A stretch of 64,000 bases of DNA from Scolanthus callimorphus (Eukaryota; Cnidaria; Anthozoa; Actiniaria; Edwardsiidae), in assembly GCA_033964015.1 (NCBI GenBank), contig CM066917.1:31757951-31821950 (forward strand). Direction: 5' to 3'. The position numbers and the translations under genes are program-made. This document shows, one piece after another, positions 1 to 22,748 of this stretch. The first letter of the stretch is position 1, and each line of letters starts with the position of its first letter. The notes beneath the pieces were generated by a model. That model saw only the letters and a program-made list of their open reading frames with translations. It was not told the DNA's origin and made no database searches.

Positions 1-1010
1 TGACCTGATTGGCCCGGATGGTTAGGGCCTGGACCTGATTGGCCCGGATGGTTAGGGCCAGGACCTGATTGGTCCAGATGGTTAGGGCCTGGACCTGATT
101 GGTCCAGATGGTTAGGGCCTGGACCTGATTGGCCCGGATGGTTAGGGCCAGGACCTGATTGGTCCAGATGGTTAGGGCCTGGACCTGATTGGCCCGGATG
201 GTTAGGGCCAGGACCTGATTGGTCCAGATGGTTAGGGCCTGGACCTGATTGGTCCAGATGGTTAGGGCCAGGACCTGATTGGCCCGGATGGTTAGGGCCT
301 GGACCTGATTGGCCCGGATGGTTAGGGCCTGGACCTGATTGGCCCGGATGGTTAGGGCCTGGACCTGATTGGCCCGGATGGTTAGGGCCAGGACCTGATT
401 GGCCCGGATGGTTAGGGCCGGGACCTGATTGGCCCGGATGGTTAGGGCCAGGACCTGATTGGCCCAGATGGTTAGGGCCAGGACCTGACTGGTCCAGATG
501 GTTAGGGCCAGGACCTGACTGGCCCGGATGGTTAGGGCCTGGACCTGATTGGCCCGGATGGTTAGGGCCTGGACCTGATTGGCCCGGATGGTTAGGGCCA
601 GGACCTGATTGGTCCAGATGGTTAGGGCCTGGACCTGATTGGCCCGGATGGTTAGGGCCTGGACCTGATTGGCCCGGATGGTTAGGGCCTGGACCTGATT
701 GGCCCGGATGGTTAGGGCCTGGACCTGATTGGCCCAGATGGTTAGGGCCTGGACCTGATTGGCCCGGATGGTTAGGGCCTGGACCTGATTGGCCAGATGG
801 TTAGGGCCTGGACCTGATTGGCCCAGATGGTTAGGGCCAGGACCTGATTGGCCCGGATGGTAGGGCCAGGACCTGATTGGACCAGATGGTTAGGGCCAGG
901 ACCTGATTGGCCCGGATGGTTAGGGCCAGGACCTGATTGGCCCGGATGGTTAGGGCCAGGACCTGATTGGCCCGGATGGTTAGGGCCTGGACCTGATTGG
1001 CCCTTGGATT
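1..1010. repeat. 30-bp minisatellite array, about 33 units, open at the left edge
   Basis: A 30-bp unit reading approximately GGACCTGATTGG, CCCGG or TCCAG, ATGGTTAGGGCC and then A, T or rarely G repeats head to tail from base 1 until unique sequence begins near 1010. The unit stays exactly in register to about 790. Single-base deletions near 793 and 860 then shift it. Units differ at the same few positions, giving a small set of variants in irregular order. Because 30 is divisible by three, one plus frame (ten-residue unit PDWPGWLGPG) and two minus frames remain open through long parts of the array. No start context, splice signal or flanking coding sequence supports translation, so I call it non-coding. 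The left end lies outside the window. Confidence 0.97.
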
Positions 1011-3010
1011 TGAAAGCCACGAGAAAAAGGCAAATGACCATACCAGAACACGTTTTTGGCTATACAAAAAGACATACTAGTGTGATTTGACTAAAACAAT
1101 TATTCCTCTCGCCCTGATGACTTCTGAGTCAATAGCTCTTTCGGCCTCGTAGGCTTCGCGCTCGAGGAATAATTGTTAAGTAAACCATGCTACAGAAAAT
1201 TAAAGGCGTCTTACGTAAATGCAGTGGACGATGGGACGGGTTGAGTGGAATACCGCCGAATATACAACGTTATTCCTGCATTTTGATTGACTGTATTTTC
1301 TCTGTGGCATGGTATAAAGTATGATACTGGGCGGTTCTAGAATTCTGACCGGCAAGAAAGAGAGTCTAAAATTCTCATGCAAAGACGACAGCACAAGTGT
1401 GCTTAGCCTCGACATAAAGCTATTACTGACCTCCACTTCAACATTCAAGAGCTTGCACTCGAAGAAGAAACGGAACTGCTCAAAATACAAGATATATGCG
1501 TCTGGAAACAACAATGTCATTATAAATTGAGAGTCTAGAGCTACTTGAATTTAGTAGTAAATACGGAGCTAAGAGCAGCGCTTGAGACTTCAAGAGTCGG
1601 ATAGATTAAAGTCCAAAGCTCTGGGCATCATTTTATTTTTCATAAGAGTATAAATCGATATAAAGTGACCCAATAACCGCATTTAGATAATTATTGACGC
1701 AAGAGTGTATAAAGGGCTAAGAGTAAAGTACCATCAACAAAAAATGCCAGAGAAGCTCTAAATGGGGAATTACTTGCTGCTTTTGTGAACGAAAAGATTA
1801 GCCTCTTCATCTCAAATCAAAGCTACCGCTTGAAAAGCAAAAACAGGAAGTAGAGCGAAATATTGCGCGCGGAAGTCACAAAATGGGGAAAAATATAATG
1901 ACAGTAAGTTGTCCATAGAAGAAAATATACAATCCAATACTCGTAAGGGTTAATTAAGTTTGTGTGTTGATTAGAAATCCCGAAAATGAAAATGGTTCAA
2001 GCGTTTAATATCTGGAGCGGATATTAATATGCGAACATCGTGCGTGCGTCATGGAGGAAAAGGCGCCAAAGGTTCCGTCGCGCTCGTAGTGCAGAAACAA
2101 ACTCGGATTTGGCTACTAAGTTATCTGCAGCGCTTAAAACCAATGCAGCATAGAGCACAGAATCTTCCAAAATTTCAGACTAAGTGTCAAGAGATTATCA
2201 GCGAGGGATAAATATCTCTATAAAATGCCTCCGAGTCGAAAACGTGTCAACGGTTACAAAATTGAACATCAACGTTCATAATAATATTGCTAGCCTGCGC
2301 GCGCCCGTTTTCTCCCTTTTCCCTTTGCGCTTGCTACTCAGGCTATAATATTGCTTCAAGACAAACATCGCGAATTTGAAAACAAAGTGATTAGTGTTAA
2401 AAAATACATGCCTCATAACAACAAATTTATAAAAACAAAGTCTAATATTTCGATGCTATATTGAAGAGCACTGTTCAAAACAGATTAATTCATCAAGGTT
2501 TTAGTCTATAAACAATGCATTGTGCAGTGCACAAAGGTTATATTATTATGGTGAGTAGAAGATCTCTCTGTAAAATCAGAAAATCGCTGATTACTTTATC
2601 ACTTGATTTCAATACGTCTCCCTATCTTTTTAATCGTTTGCCTTTTGTGTAAGTACCAGAAACAAAACAATATTTTTCGGCACCTTTGTATTCAACCTCA
2701 TATCGAATTACTGTAAACCTTTCAATTCCTATCATTCATATTTTTCCCAAGACCGTAAAAAAATCCCTTACATTCGCGAGCGTTATAACAAATGTAAAAA
2801 AATCCATGGACCAAATGCGTGTACTAGTAAAAAAAAACCTTTGCAAGTCTATTGTGAAGGTGTGATGCTTTCTTCCACAGGCATCCTATCGCGAATTGCT
2901 TTTCTTCTTGTGGTCTTCCTGTGGTGTGATAAAGCGTGGGTGCATTTTTTTACAGTCGTATTTTAAAAAAATCTATAAATTTCTATTTACTATTTTCTAC
3001 ATCACATATT
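1011..3010. other. Intergenic spacer, no gene recognised
   Basis: Between the minisatellite and the 3' end of MPPE1 I see AT-rich sequence with short unsupported reading frames only. The one recognisable item is the foldback element at 1095-1177. No conserved protein segment was found on either strand. Confidence 0.6.
1095..1177. repeat. Small foldback element, AACAATTA family
   Basis: The outer arms AACAATTATTCCTC and GAGGAATAATTGTT are perfect 14-bp inverted repeats around a 55-bp GC-richer core. The left side, CTAAAACAATTA followed by CCTCTCG, is shared with the palindrome at 20711-20817, so the two belong to one dispersed family. No coding capacity is present; it is presumably a non-autonomous element. 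Confidence 0.75.
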
Positions 3011-4475
3011 TCAGTACCTTGTTGACACACCCTGAAGATGTTCCTGTAATACCCGCCTTTTAAATTTCCTGTGCAGAGCTTTCAGTCCTCTAGCAACTAA
3101 GGAGGCATTCGCAATAATGAGAAGAACTCCAGAGAATATGTAAATTGCAATGACTGTGAATTCATCAGGCAAAAAGCACTTGGATAAAGCGTGATGTCTG
3201 GATGTAAATAATGCCTGTCAAAGGAAATGAAGAGATAAAGAAATAATTAAAGTAAACAATGTCCCCTTTCCAAAATCTGGGCTATACCCAGATGCCCGGG
3301 GGATACCCCCTATATTGACTATACCAGGATGATTCGCTGAACAGGGTAGGGTTTTAAGCTTCTAGTCATAAACAAGGTATATTTTCCAGATTTTTGAGTC
3401 TGTGATCATACAGCCGATTGCGTTTGAGCGTTTTACCCTAACAGTTCGCACGTTATGTTTGAACGTTTGAAACTTGCGTTTCTAGGATGAAACGAGACGT
3501 TTCTATGGCGAACCAAAGAGTTCTGTCCTCTCTGATTAGTCAGTGAAAAATACACATGGCGGTTGCCCTTGGAAACGTCCGACTTTTTGTCTCACAACGC
3601 AACTTTCAAACGTTCAAACGTAACGTGCGAACTGTTAGGGTAAAACGCTCAAACGCAATCGGCTGTAAGCAGGGTATCGATTTTTCAAAATTTAGAGTTT
3701 CATGTCATGCCAAGGGCATTCATTTGCCACTATTTTGTGCTTTTCTCATAAACAGGGTTACATTTTGTGAGCTTGAGCAGAACACCCCTACCCAACTATT
3801 TTATTTTTTTTTTGGGGGGGGGGGGGGCAGAATCAGACCTTTTAGGGGGTGAAAATTGAAAACTTGCATTTTTTTCCAGATAGGTACCTGTTAGAGGTCT
3901 GTTCTAGTAAATCAAACTTGTTTCAAACCTGAATTTCAGATGTATTTTCCCTCGTAAAAAATATGAGAGAAAATTTTGAGGGTAAATACGTCTTGTTGGT
4001 GTCTGTTAGGGGTCAAACTATACTAAGTGATGCCATTTTAGGTACTTTTTAGGGGTAAAATCAAAAGTTCCCGATGAGCACCCCTGCCCCAAAAATAGGT
4101 GAGTCCCCCCCCAGGGGTTGAGTACCCCCGGATGTGAATGCTTGCTAATTCTCTCACACTCACCAAGATAAAGCTAGGGTTGTTTCTATTTCTCCAGCTG
4201 AATGATGGAATGGTGAGCTCAGGGGTGCCATCTTTGTGTACCAAGTAACACCCATGGTGGGTGTGGCCACTTATCACAAATCTGGGCTTTAGTGATGTCA
4301 GCAAGAACTCTGATGCCTCCTCAGAAACAACTTCCCATTTAGGGCGGTTTGTTTCTGTACGTTCTTTCATTGGCGGGGCATCTGGGCGGTACACTTGACC
4401 TCATTAGGTCTGTACAATGGGAAATGCTAGGAAGAAAATAAGAATACCTTGCTGCAGGGGCGTAGCCAGGAATTT

Positions 4476-4506
<31 letters not shown>

Positions 4507-6775
4507 AGGCAGATAGTGAAAACATGGGACGAAAAGTTTCACATTTCCTCCAGCAAACACAGTAAATGTATGGGAAAATCTCCCGAGAAAGGGAGGGCCA
4601 CAGCCCCCTGGCTACACCCCTGTGCTGTCACTATGTATTTGGTCACTTGACTTGTGTTTCCTTTATTATCTGTGCCATGAAGTAAAAAAAACCTGCAAAA
4701 ATATTATGTTCACTTACTTGAATCAAAATAGGTGCAGGAGCATCAGGGGGGACCTCACATTCTTCACTTCTCGTCTGTTGATTTATATTTTGATGCCTGA
4801 CAAAGTCATCTGGAAATTTCTTACTATGTGACCTATCACAGTTCAATTTGTTGACTATTTGATTTATTTCATTTCTTGTCTGATTGCATATTATACAAGT
4901 GTCGCCCTGTAGCCCTATACTGTTCACAAGTACAAACCTGAAAAAGGAAAAAAAGATACATTAATTTACAAGAAGTGCAGGAAAGACATTCTATGCTAGG
5001 AAATATTATCTCCTCTACAAAAGGGATTGGAAACTTCAAAGGGGTAGTAAGTTGGTTTATTTGCCTTTGATTTTCAAGGGACAAGGATCTAGGAGCATGT
5101 TTTCAATAAAACCTATATTTTCCACTAATTTATAGAAGCAAAAATGCTGATAGACAATTAAAAATTTTAAACCATGGAAATGTTACAAAAGTAACCATTA
5201 GGCACTAGGATTGCCAAAGTTATTTTCCTTGATCTAAATACTGGATCATGTGTTCCAACCCCAGCTATAAAATATGATGATCAAATGTACTCTAGCTGAT
5301 ATCTTTAAGCCAGAGATATTTGATATTTTTTAGTTGAGGGTTGCAAACGAAGAGGCAGGCCAAGGAAAACATGGTGTGAGGTGGTCACTGATGACCTAAA
5401 GGTGTCTGGCCTCTCAGCTGACTTGACAGCAGATCAGGGGGCTTGGGAAATGGCTGTGAAATCCATGCGACGTCAGACTTGCTCAAAAGTGGAATATGTG
5501 AAGTTAATGAATATGGAAAGTGAAAACAACTGGCGCATTGTGCACCCATATCTGTTGCAATTTAGAGAGCCCCCTGGCACCACTCTATACCTTTTCACAT
5601 TTGCCATGTAAATCTTATATCATGTCAGAGTTTGCAAAAGGCAGAGTGATCAATTCAAATGACAGTTTATAATACTCACAAATTCCCTTTGATTTGTAGC
5701 ATCTGTGCTGCAGGCAGTTCAAATGCAGCAGCAAACCTTTGATACAAGCTCAAATCTGTACTAGCTCTGCAAACAATCACAGCATGGTTACTTGCTTATT
5801 CTATTTCCATCAGCTACAATAGATAGAAAGCCAATTATACCTGTCATGAAATCCAATATCATGGTTTCCAAACACAACATGGAATCGCACACTTTCTGGG
5901 CACCAAAACATCCTTTTGAATCTCGCAAAATAGCGAGCAAATTCCTGTTGATAAAACAGAGCAATATTAACAACCAGTTTAGGCTGAGCGCATAATACGA
6001 ATACACATCTGTAGCTCACATTTTGGGTGGCCAAACAATGAAACCAAAATTCACAAAAAGTAATATATTATGTGATTGTGTGGTTCCAGAAATATCCATA
6101 CCCCCACCCCTCTGGAATTTCCAAGGAAAAATACAGTATTTGTATGGAAATGATCAGGTAAATTGACCCCCCCTCCATCCCTCCAGAATTTCCAATACCC
6201 TTCCGTAGGGGGGGGTATGGATAATTTCTGGAACCACACATAGCAGAAAACATCAATAATATCCCACAGATACCTGTATGGCCTGTGTAAGGGAGTACCC
6301 CTCCCCCTTCCCTGGGGTGTCAAGCCAATAAATCTTAAATTCCTATTCTTCTGGAATTTCTGATACCTTCTATGGGGTGGGAATTGATTTATTCTAGAAA
6401 AAACTTTGTTCATTTGGATTCATTTCTTTGCAAAAAAAAAAATCACAAAAGTGTGGTAGCCATGTGGGAGGGCAGCACAAGGAGGAAGAAAATTAACTTC
6501 CTTTTGTTGGATTCCTTCAAACTGGCTTCACTGGTAATGCTCTTAGTTATTATATCTTCTTCACCTCATTGCTACATTTCATCCCCTCATCAAACAAATC
6601 ACCAACAACAAACACCACATCTGGTTTGAAGAGCATCATTGCTGTCTGAAAGGCACGCTCCATTTGCCACTCCCTGCGAAGCTTGTCAAACCAATGACCA
6701 TCCTGAGGCCCTAATAAATGTGTGTCTGCTAACATTATAACCCTGAGAGCTTTCTCTGACTCTACTTGTGATTCA
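3011..6775 (-). CDS. MPPE1: Metallophosphoesterase 1 (MPPE1/PGAP5), 5' exon not found
   Basis: The family is the Cdc1/PGAP5 metallophosphoesterase that trims the ethanolamine-phosphate side chain of GPI anchors in the early secretory pathway. Exons read on the minus strand are 6565-6775 (5' limit uncertain), 5841-5944, 5680-5766, 4718-4937, 4164-4426 and 3011-3214. Metal-site motifs are visible in order: [27 protein letters not shown] and ISGHTHHG, followed by [13 protein letters not shown]. The last exon encodes one hydrophobic segment ([20 protein letters not shown]) and a short basic tail, the usual C-terminal membrane anchor. The exon carrying the N-terminal membrane segment was not located. 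Exon 4164-4426 is one base short near 4393: the frame before TGTACC and the frame after it are both conserved but differ. The introns hold a LINE remnant (5336-5600) and two small foldback transposons. Confidence 0.88.
3411..3665. mobile_element. MITE with about 95-bp terminal inverted repeats
   Basis: The ends read CAGCCGATTGCGTTTGAGCG at the left and its reverse complement at the right. The arms match closely for about 95 bp, leaving a core of about 65 bp. The element is flanked by TA on both sides, which would be a TA target-site duplication as in the Tc1/mariner superfamily. It lies in the last MPPE1 intron and has no coding capacity. Confidence 0.85.
4455..4622. mobile_element. MITE, CAGGGGCGTAGCCAGG ends, 5-bp target duplication
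   Basis: The left end CAGGGGCGTAGCCAGG pairs with CCTGGCTACACCCCTG at the right. The 5-bp sequence TGCTG occurs immediately before and immediately after (4450-4454 and 4623-4627), an exact target-site duplication. The core holds a run of about 28 G. It sits in an MPPE1 intron, 28 bp upstream (minus strand) of an exon. The middle element of the nest at 10800-11257 has similar CAGGGG...CCCCTG ends. Confidence 0.85.
5336..5600 (+). pseudogene. LINE C-terminal remnant
   Basis: The plus-strand translation contains RGRPRKTW followed by [14 protein letters not shown] and then a run ending [11 protein letters not shown]. This is the recurring tail of non-LTR retrotransposon polymerases (GRP-K-TW, then a DDLK block, then a D-x-x-W block). 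The fragment is short, lacks reverse transcriptase motifs and lies antisense in an MPPE1 intron. The coding match fades after about 5500. It is a dead 5'-truncated copy. Confidence 0.6.
6077..6240. mobile_element. MITE, TGTGTGGTTCCAGAAAT family, complete copy
   Basis: The left end TGTGTGGTTCCAGAAA and the right end TTTCTGGAACCACACA are inverted repeats. They continue into ATCCATACCCCCC and GGGGGGTATGGAT. The core carries AATACAGTATTTGTATGGAAA and AGGTAAATTGACCCC, which recur in the copies at 28395-29387 and 33800-33993. No coding capacity. Confidence 0.88.
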
Positions 6776-7672
6776 CCACTTATTCAGGCCATGAGCATTG
6801 TAATAATACAATATAGTATATCAAAAATTCACACAGAAATAGTACAAATGCTACGAATATGGCAAGACATTTGAGTCTTGTAGCAAGCATTATGTAGCAA
6901 GCCGCTGCTTTCACTCGTCAGTCTACGTTAGCTTGCTTGACTGCGGGTAATGTTAGGCTGTAAAAAGTACAAATACATCATCATAAAGTGCATTTTTTTT
7001 TTTTGCCCTGCTATACTGGTGTCGTTATTGTGCTTTCGGCCGTGCTTTCTTCTTGCGCTTGAAACTGGACCCGGCAAGATGGCAATGGCGCCTTTCAAAG
7101 TTCACACCTTCACCTCAATTTCTCCGTTGCGCCAACGCTTGAAGACAATTAAGGCATCATTTAGGTACGTGTAAAAGAAAATGTTACTTCACTAAACCAA
7201 AAGCCAACAGCAAAATGTGGAAACCTCCGAAACAACTTCACATAAAAGCGTCCGCCATTTTGGATTTACAATGACAGCCGCTGACCACATAAATCACAGA
7301 GGAAGTGCACCACAGGCGGCCCACTCGAATACATTTTGATTGGACGCTGGAACTACTTTCTTTTCTAATTCCGTGTAAGCAGAAACATATAAGTGAGTTA
7401 TATGTTTCTGGTGTAAGTTCATGCGCGAGGCCGTTGCGGCACATGCGTTAGTTCAAAGCTGTCAACAATATGGTCAAATGCTGATGAATGAACGAATAAA
7501 TATTTTCACTCAGCAAATACAGAGTAAATCAAGAGAAAATGCTCATTTTTCTTGAGTAAATGTATGAAATCTCCGGGGCGATGGGGGGTGAATAGACGTA
7601 GATACTTTTATTTTTTAAAGAAGTTATAGAGTTCATTTCGTCGATTTTTGTAAGCTGGGTTCTTGGTTTATT

Positions 7673-8230
7673 TCACTCTCCTAAATAGCTAGAACGGGCA
7701 TTTGGGCATTTGATAAGGAAATGCTCCTTATCTTCCACGCCCTTTTTGCAGATGGGGCAGATCAGTTTAGAGGGTTCAACGGTCTTGCATGTTATTACTC
7801 TGACGCGAGTCTTTTCTAGTATCGTCGTGTAGTGCTGTAAGCCAGGTTTGGAAGTCAATGTCTTCGAGTCGTCGTATACTGTTCACTGATGTGGTGTTGT
7901 AACGCAGCGGTGCCGAGTCCGGAGCACAAGAGGTTCCCAAGGCCCGAAATGTGTTTCAATTTGAAGTGCCACATCAAGTGAGTCAAAAAAGACCTCAGGT
8001 ACCAGTTTGTTTCGATCAGGAAGAATCTATTTGGCCCAGAATTTAATGGCTCTGCATTTTGATTTATTACTCTCGTGGGAAATCTCCCGACGTCTGCGCG
8101 GCAGAATAATAGCCAAGAGGCCACAGGTTTGGAGCAAGTAGAGGACTCGCACTTTTGAGGCTCGACTCCGCTCTCCCTCCTTGGGTCCAACTCTCCCACT
8201 TTTTATACTAGTTTGCCGACACGGCAAAAG
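7673..8230 (-). pseudogene. Decayed LINE fragment (C-terminal zinc-like motif)
   Basis: On the minus strand 7673-7858 encodes CPICKKGVEDKEHFLIKCP, the Cx2C...HxxxxC motif typical of the C-terminal region of many non-LTR retrotransposon polymerases. Upstream, 7855-8200 contains a FCRADVGRFPTRVI segment like the spacer that precedes that motif. The two lie in different frames and no reverse transcriptase core remains. I infer a truncated dead LINE copy. Confidence 0.5.
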
Positions 8231-8316
8231 TGCTGCTTATGTTCATTTTTTTGCCGAGTTACACCAGCAGCGTGTCGAGCTTTTTTTTTTTTTTTTTTTT
8301 GCCAACAGCCATGTCG

Positions 8317-8529
8317 CATACCTGTTAACTCTCCCGGTTTACGCGGGAGACTCCCGGTTTTAACCCCAGTCTCCCGGGAAAAAAATTGAAACTTTCCATA
8401 TATTTACTGTATATCTCCCGGGTAAATTTCTTGCGATTTTCTCATCATACAGTTGTTGTATTTGTGACAAAATCTCCCGGGTTGAGACAAAATCTCCCGG
8501 TTTTGGAGTTTTCAGGGTTGGAAGGTATG
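8317..8529. mobile_element. MITE, CATACCTnnnAACTC family
   Basis: The ends CATACCTGTTAACTCTCCCG and GGGTTGGAAGGTATG are imperfect inverted repeats. The core repeats TCTCCCGG several times and contains TTTCCATATATTTACTGTAT, shared with the copy at 34091-34283. A left end of the same type, CATACCTGCCAACCTCC, occurs near 26892 without a clear partner. Confidence 0.75.
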
Positions 8530-9238
8530 ATGTCGATAAACCAGCATATCGCCACTGTGTAGCGCGCAAGCGTCTGCGTACGGAGAAAACTTCATTTACT
8601 GACAACAGTTGCGACACTTTGAATTTAGAGCAGCAAATTACAGGGACGTCGATGGAATTTTGATATAGAAAGGTCACGACTTTTCATGCCAACCTCTGCA
8701 TATTGTTGTAATATGAGCAGTTTGTTTCTATCGTACGCGTGATGAGGGTTTGTTTCGTGCGTTATTGTTTTTCTTGGCTAGCTCTGTTGTTAATTACACG
8801 GCAGTATGCCTTTACTTTTGTCAATAAATGAAGTCTCGCATGGAATTGTGGTAAAAAAATCTCGGCTTTAATTGCTACCACAATCCTTTGCGATTAGCCC
8901 ATGTTTGAAAGCGACCCCCGATTAGAGAGCTGCTTGCTCGGTCGCCTCAGGCTCCCTCGCTGCACAGCAATAAATACTGTAATAAAGTGATTTCACATCT
9001 ATAACATAACAGTGCAAATGTATTACTTATTTTGTAGGTCCAAAACGCCCCTTCTCCCGCATTTTAAAGGTCGGAGGTTGGCATCTGCTGAAGTGTGCGC
9101 TCGACCTTCCTGAGAGCGTGCGAAGTATCCAGCTCTGGGCTAAGATGGATCTTTTGTTAAATTGTGCACCGAGTTGTACTGATAAGGGTTAATCAGACCA
9201 GAAGACACTTAAACAACTACACTGGAGCAACAGCTTTG

Positions 9239-9250
9239 TTTTATTTTTAT
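9239..9250 (-). terminator. Probable AHCY polyadenylation signal
   Basis: TTTTATTTTTATT on the plus strand gives AATAAA-type hexamers on the minus strand, about 130 bp after the AHCY stop codon at 9378-9380. This is placed by motif and position only. Confidence 0.45.
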
Positions 9251-9377
9251 TTTTTCTGCGTTCCCACATATGTCGATTGCAATAAAGTGTTCCCTATTGC
9301 ATAACCCCTCTCCAAGTTATCCAGTTTCCACGCGATATGCATTAAAAATGGGCGAGTCATGTCCAGCAATATATCCT

Positions 9378-16329
<6,952 letters not shown>

Positions 16330-17102
16330 GTTGAATTGGAGATGATTCCGGGAAGAAGAAAGGGGTTATAAAATACGGAGACTTTATCCGATAGTGTTTC
16401 CACAATGGAAGGTAGTGGCCAAGAGAATGCTTACTCGAATGGTGTACATTTCTGAACAAGACTTCGATCCTTATATGGCAAGCTTTGCGCTTTCTGATTG
16501 GTCGAACTTTTCGAAATAATCATGCTGTTCCTATTACACAGGTAACCCGTAATAGTACGATCACACGATCATCACGCTACCCGCAGGGAGAGCTAGGCAA
16601 AGTCGAGTGATTTGTGCCTTTTTGGAGAAAATTATTTTGATACCACCAGGAATATTGCACATGGGATCGTGAAGTGAAATAACTTTTGCTCTTTGCTTTG
16701 GGACTCAGTCAATTTGAGGCAAGATACACGCCTGCAATTAATTACTCTTGTGCCCATTAATTATGCCAAACCACGAAAAAGACAAAAAAAGACACATATA
16801 ACAACAACAACAAAAAAAACACCAATATATCAAGCCAGTGCAACAAGTACTGTTGACTCTTCATGTTTACTTTGCTATTCTGCATCACAAACATATGGAT
16901 GACATTTATTTTTAAATCACAATCCTGTATTATGCTAAATAAATCTCTTTTGATAGAATAAAAATACTGATAAAAATCATGCTGATTATGATCCCGCAGG
17001 CTGAGAGCATATATAATAATAATGACTTTTGTAAATTAGATATAAAATATGGTAATTTGCTAGAATATTATTGATATCAAGTTCAACAGTCTGAATTTTG
17101 TT
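16330..17102. promoter_or_regulatory. AHCY upstream region and XYLB 3' flank
   Basis: AHCY starts at 16329 and XYLB stops at 17103, both on the minus strand, so this 770-bp gap holds the AHCY promoter and the XYLB 3' untranslated end. TTTATT near 16908 could be the XYLB polyadenylation hexamer. No TATA box is evident for AHCY. The first 250 bp are more GC-rich than the remainder. No other gene was seen. Confidence 0.5.
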
Positions 17103-22444
<5,342 letters not shown>

Positions 22445-22748
22445 TTTCTTCGATCAGAACTTCCTGTTCTACCGGAAAAGACTAGGGCGAGTCTGATGTA
22501 CACAGGAAAACCAAACATAGGGATATTTAACTAGGTCAACTAGTACTTTGTGTAAGTAAAGAAACGAAACAGAACTAAAGTAATAACATGTTTGACAAAG
22601 ACAACCCCAAACACGAAGTATTTTGCAAGCTACTAATAAGATATGCGCGGAGGAGCAACAATAGAACCTTTCGGTGGGATTCCTGTGTTCTTGTCAGTCA
22701 AAAGTCTCTCCCCTCCCTACCCCGGTAGCGTCATTCTTGGCGCTAATC
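22445..22748. promoter_or_regulatory. Bidirectional promoter, XYLB and MED10
   Basis: The two start codons face away from each other across 304 bp. Near the XYLB side are two ETS-type sites, ACTTCCTG (22459) and ACCGGAAA (22471). Both start codons lie in ATGGCG contexts (ATGGCGCC for XYLB, ATCATGGCGGAC for MED10), like YY1-type downstream promoter motifs. No TATA box is seen. The transcription-factor reading is from consensus only. Confidence 0.7.

Larger units (their letters stand above)
6776..9377. other. Spacer between MPPE1 and AHCY, with probable MPPE1 promoter
   Basis: No complete gene is recognised. Around 7240-7265 the minus strand reads CCAAAATGGCGGACGC, the promoter/start-codon context seen at other genes in this window. 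The ATG there (7258-7256) meets a stop after six codons, so this is more likely MPPE1 5' untranslated sequence or promoter than coding sequence. The rest holds LINE remnants (7673-8230), a foldback element (8317-8529) and TTTATT at 9240-9250, probably the minus-strand polyadenylation signal of AHCY. Confidence 0.5.

Noticed and set aside
1..1010. CRISPR-like regular repeats
   Set aside because: The units are contiguous with no unique spacers, and the genome is eukaryotic; this is a minisatellite.
7078..7168. Plus-strand start ATGGCAATGGCGCC with 29 codons ending at a GTACGT donor-like site
   Set aside because: It has a good start context and a basic N-terminus, but I found no plus-strand exon downstream that could continue it before MED10.
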